Of a stretch of DNA of 64,000 nt, positions 61,601 to 64,000 are shown piece by piece (position 1 is the first letter of the stretch; each line of letters opens with the position of its first letter). Below the pieces are notes generated by a model, which was not told the DNA's origin, made no database searches, and saw only the letters and a program-made list of their open reading frames with translations. The DNA comes from Acanthosepion esculentum. Its lineage: Eukaryota; Mollusca; Cephalopoda; Sepiida; Sepiidae. Both the position numbers and the translations under genes were made by a program. The stretch is from positions 10,079,501 to 10,143,500 of the forward strand of contig CAXIWW010000817.1 of the NCBI GenBank assembly GCA_964036315.1, given 5' to 3'.

Positions 61601-63200
61601 GTCCAAGAAATTCCCACGCAGACGAACCCCCACCCAGGAGACAGTCCCAGAAAGTCCCACGCAGACGACCCCCAGTCCCAGAAAGTCCGACTCAGACGAC
61701 CCCAGTCCCAGAAAGTCCCACACAGACGACCCCCCACCCAGGAGTCAGTCCCAGAAAGTCCCACGCAGACGACCCCCAGTCCCTGAAAGTCCCACGCAGA
61801 CGACCCCCCAGACAAGAGACAGTCCCAGAAAGTCCCACGCAGACGACCCCCCAGACAGGAGACAGTCCCAGAAATTCCCACGCAGACGACCCCCAGTCCC
61901 AGAAAGTCTCACGCAGACGACCCCCCACCCAGGAGAGAGTCAAGAAAGTCCTACGCAGAGGACCCCCCCACCCAGGAGACAGTCCCAGAAAGTCCCACGC
62001 AGACGACCCCCAGTCCCAGAAAGTCCCACTCAGACGGCACCCAGTCACAGAAAGTCCCACACAGACGACCCCCCACCCAGGAGACTGTCCCAGAAAGTCC
62101 CACGCAGAAGACCCCCTGTCCCAGAAATTCCCACGCAGACGACCCGCCACCCTGGAGACAGTACCAGAAAGTCCCACGCAGACGACACCCCAGACAGGAG
62201 ACAGTCCCAGAAAGTCCGACGCAGACGACCCCAAGTCCCAGAAAGTCCCACGCAGATGACCTCCCACCCAGGAGACAGTCACAGAAAGTCCAACGCAGAC
62301 GACACCCAGTCCCAGAAAGTCACACGCAGACCACCCCCAGTCACAGAAAGTCCCACGCAGACGATCCCCAGTGCCACAAAGTCCCACGCAGACGACTCCC
62401 ACCCAGGAGACAGTCCCAGAAAGACCCACCCAGACGACCCCCAGTCCAAGAAAGTCCCACGCATACGACCCCCCCAGACAGGAGACAGTCCCAGAATGTC
62501 CCACGCAGACGACCCCCAGTCCGACAAAAGTCCCACGCAGACGACCCACCACCCAGGAGACAGTCCCAGAAATTCCCACGCAGACGACCCCCAGTCCCAG
62601 AAAGTCCGACGCAGACGACCCCCAGTCCCAGAAAGTCTCACGCAGATGACCCCCCACTCAGGAGACAGTCCCAGAAAGTCCCACGCAGACGAACCCCAGT
62701 CCCAGAAAGTCCCACTCAGACGACCCCCAGTCCGAGAATGTCCCACACAGACGACCCCCCACCCAGGAGTCAGTCCCAGAAAGTCCCACGCAGACGACCC
62801 CCTGTCCAAGAAATTCCCACGCAGACGAACCCCCACCCAGGAGACAGTCCCAGAAAGCCTCACGCAGACGACCCCCAGTCCCAGAAAGTCCGACTCAGAC
62901 GACCCCAGTCCCAGAAAGTCCCACACAGACGACCCCCCACCCAGGAGTCAGTCCCAGAATGTCCCACGCAGACGACCCCCAGTCCCTGAAAGTCCCACGC
63001 AGACGACCCCCCAGACAGGAGACAGTCCCAGAAAGTCCCACGCAGACGACCCCCCAGACAGGAGACAGTCCCAGAAATTCCCACGCAGACGACCCCCAGT
63101 CCCAGAAAGTCCCACGCAGACGACCCCCCACCCAGGAGAGAGTCAAGAAAGTCCTACGCAGACGACCCCCCAACCCAGGAGACAGTCCCAGAAAGTCCCA
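55660..63200 (-). repeat. Higher-order repeat in the reverse arm, period about 2.3-2.7 kb
   Basis: The CCGAGAATGTCCCAC landmark occurs at about 55665, 57943, 58257, 60271 and 62732. GAAGGTACCTCACAGACG occurs at 57738 and 60066 (offset 2328). The cluster at 57943/58257 is a local tandem duplication of 314 bp. These are the counterparts of the forward HOR at 34-43 kb, with different copy numbers and spacings. Confidence 0.65.
61088..61510 (-). repeat. 116-bp ternary HOR, 3.6 identical-looking copies
   Basis: A block of 43 + 31 + 42 bp (a CCAGACAGGAGACAGTCCC long unit, a CCCCCAGTTCCAG short unit and a CCAATCCTGGAGACAGTACC long unit) repeats exactly every 116 bp. GACAGG lies at 61095, 61211, 61327 and 61443. 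The fourth copy stops after the second unit at 61510. The left arm has the same three-unit combination only singly, near 36290-36390 and 37515-37620, so the amplification is specific to this arm. Confidence 0.92.
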
Positions 63201-64000
63201 CGCAGACGACTCCTATTCCCAGAAAGTCACACGCAGACGACCCCCACCCAGGAGACAGTCCCAGAAAGTCCGACGCAGACGACACCCAGTCCCAGAAAGT
63301 CCCACGCAGACGGCCCCCACCCAGGAGACAGTCCAAGAAAGTCCCACGCAGACGACCCCCCACCCAGGAGACAGTCCAAGAAAGTCCCACGCAGACGACC
63401 CCCCCCACCCAGGAGACAGTCCCAGAAAGTCCCACGCAGACGACCCCCAGTCCCAGAAAGTCCCACTCAGACGACTCCCAGTCCCAGAAAGTCCCACACA
63501 GACGACCCCCCACCCAGGAGACTGTCCCAGAAAGTCCCACGCAGAAGACCCCCTGTCCCAGAAATTCCCACGCAGACGACCCGCCACCCTGGAGACAGTA
63601 CCAGAAAGTCCCACGCAGACGACACCCCAGACAGGAGACAGTCCCAGAAAGTCCGACGCAGACGACCCCAAGTCCCAGAAAGTCCCACGCAGATGACCTC
63701 CCACCCAGGAGACAGTCACAGAAAGTCCAACGCAGACGACACCCAGTCCCAGAAAGTCCCACGCAGACGACCCCCACCCAGGAGACAGTCACAGAAAGTC
63801 CAACGCAGACGACACCCAGTCCCAGAAAGTCCCACGCAGATGACCCCCAGTTCCAGAAAGTCCCACGCAGACGACCCCCCACCCAGCAGACATTTCCCAG
63901 AAAGTCCCACGCAGACGACACCCAGTCCCAGAAAGTCACACGCAGACCACCCCCAGTCACAGAAAGTCCCACGCAGACGACCCCCAGTGCCACAAAGTCC

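Larger units (their letters stand above)
54781..64000 (-). repeat. 31/43-bp satellite array, reverse orientation; right arm of the inverted duplication
   Basis: The top strand now shows the complement of the main array: CCCACGCAGACGACCCC followed by CAGTCCCAGAAAGTC, or the long form containing CACCCAGGAGACAGTCC. Order and variants follow 43612 down to 31891. For example, 55375-56981 mirrors about 43000-41330, and the stretch near 59400-60000 mirrors about 39200-38400 almost base for base. Differences include a block of about 42 bp present near 43430-43475 but missing near 54925, and an extra 31-bp unit near 63835-63865 absent near 32040. The arm begins abruptly after the 60-bp satellite and continues past the window end. 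Confidence 0.93.

Noticed and set aside
1..64000. CRISPR array
   Set aside because: There are no unique spacers between conserved repeats. Every base belongs to the same tandem family, and array size and HOR structure are those of satellite DNA.
1..64000. Telomeric or interstitial telomeric repeats
   Set aside because: TTAGGG occurs only as an isolated base variant (for example near 43591), never in tandem.
54781..64000. Right arm as a foldback sequencing artefact
   Set aside because: A foldback would give a near-perfect mirror from the turning point. Here an 11 kb unmatched spacer intervenes, and the arms differ by base changes and whole-unit indels. Long-read confirmation would still be decisive.

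Overview
This 64 kb window is eukaryotic satellite DNA with no gene that I can support. One tandem repeat family fills about 99% of it. Its short form is about 31 bp: on the G-rich strand it starts GGGACTTTCTGGGACTG and finishes GGGGTCGTCTGCGT. Its long form is about 43 bp and equals the short form with roughly 12 bp (TCTCCTGGGTGG) inserted after the second GGGACTG. Short and long units alternate irregularly and carry recurrent diagnostic variants. The array is GC-rich (about 65% in the short unit) and strongly strand-asymmetric (G about 45%, A about 6%). Each unit has two conserved CpGs, and many variants look like CpG decay (CG to TG or CA). That fits a DNA-methylating genome, possibly a vertebrate, but the sequence does not identify the species.

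Layout. (1) 1-31890: forward (G-rich) array, a patchwork of higher-order repeats (HORs) with periods from about 0.46 to 2.45 kb. (2) 31891-43612: forward array that forms the left arm of a large inverted duplication; it has a near-exact 1226-bp tandem duplication and a HOR of about 2.25 kb. (3) 43613-53915: forward array of a distinct subfamily with its own marker units, a 910-bp tandem duplication, a 434-bp tandem duplication and a 1.3 kb segment repeated about 6.4 kb apart. (4) 53916-54780: an unrelated AT-richer satellite of about 60 bp, about 14 diverged units. (5) 54781-64000: the 31/43-bp array in reverse orientation (C-rich top strand), matching segment 2 as its reverse complement from 54781 (=43612) to the window end (=31891). 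The arms differ by whole-unit gains and losses and by single-base changes.

The short and long consensus units have no stop codon in any of the six frames, so hundreds of overlapping ORFs of up to 1413 codons arise on both strands. I treat all of these as by-products of the repeat. No rRNA, tRNA, transposon, CRISPR or telomeric array was seen. The most unusual feature is the inverted duplication, in which two arms of 11.7 kb and at least 9.2 kb of the same HOR flank a spacer of about 11.2 kb that ends in a different satellite. All periods, offsets and boundaries were read by eye from shared variants and are accurate to a few units unless stated otherwise.
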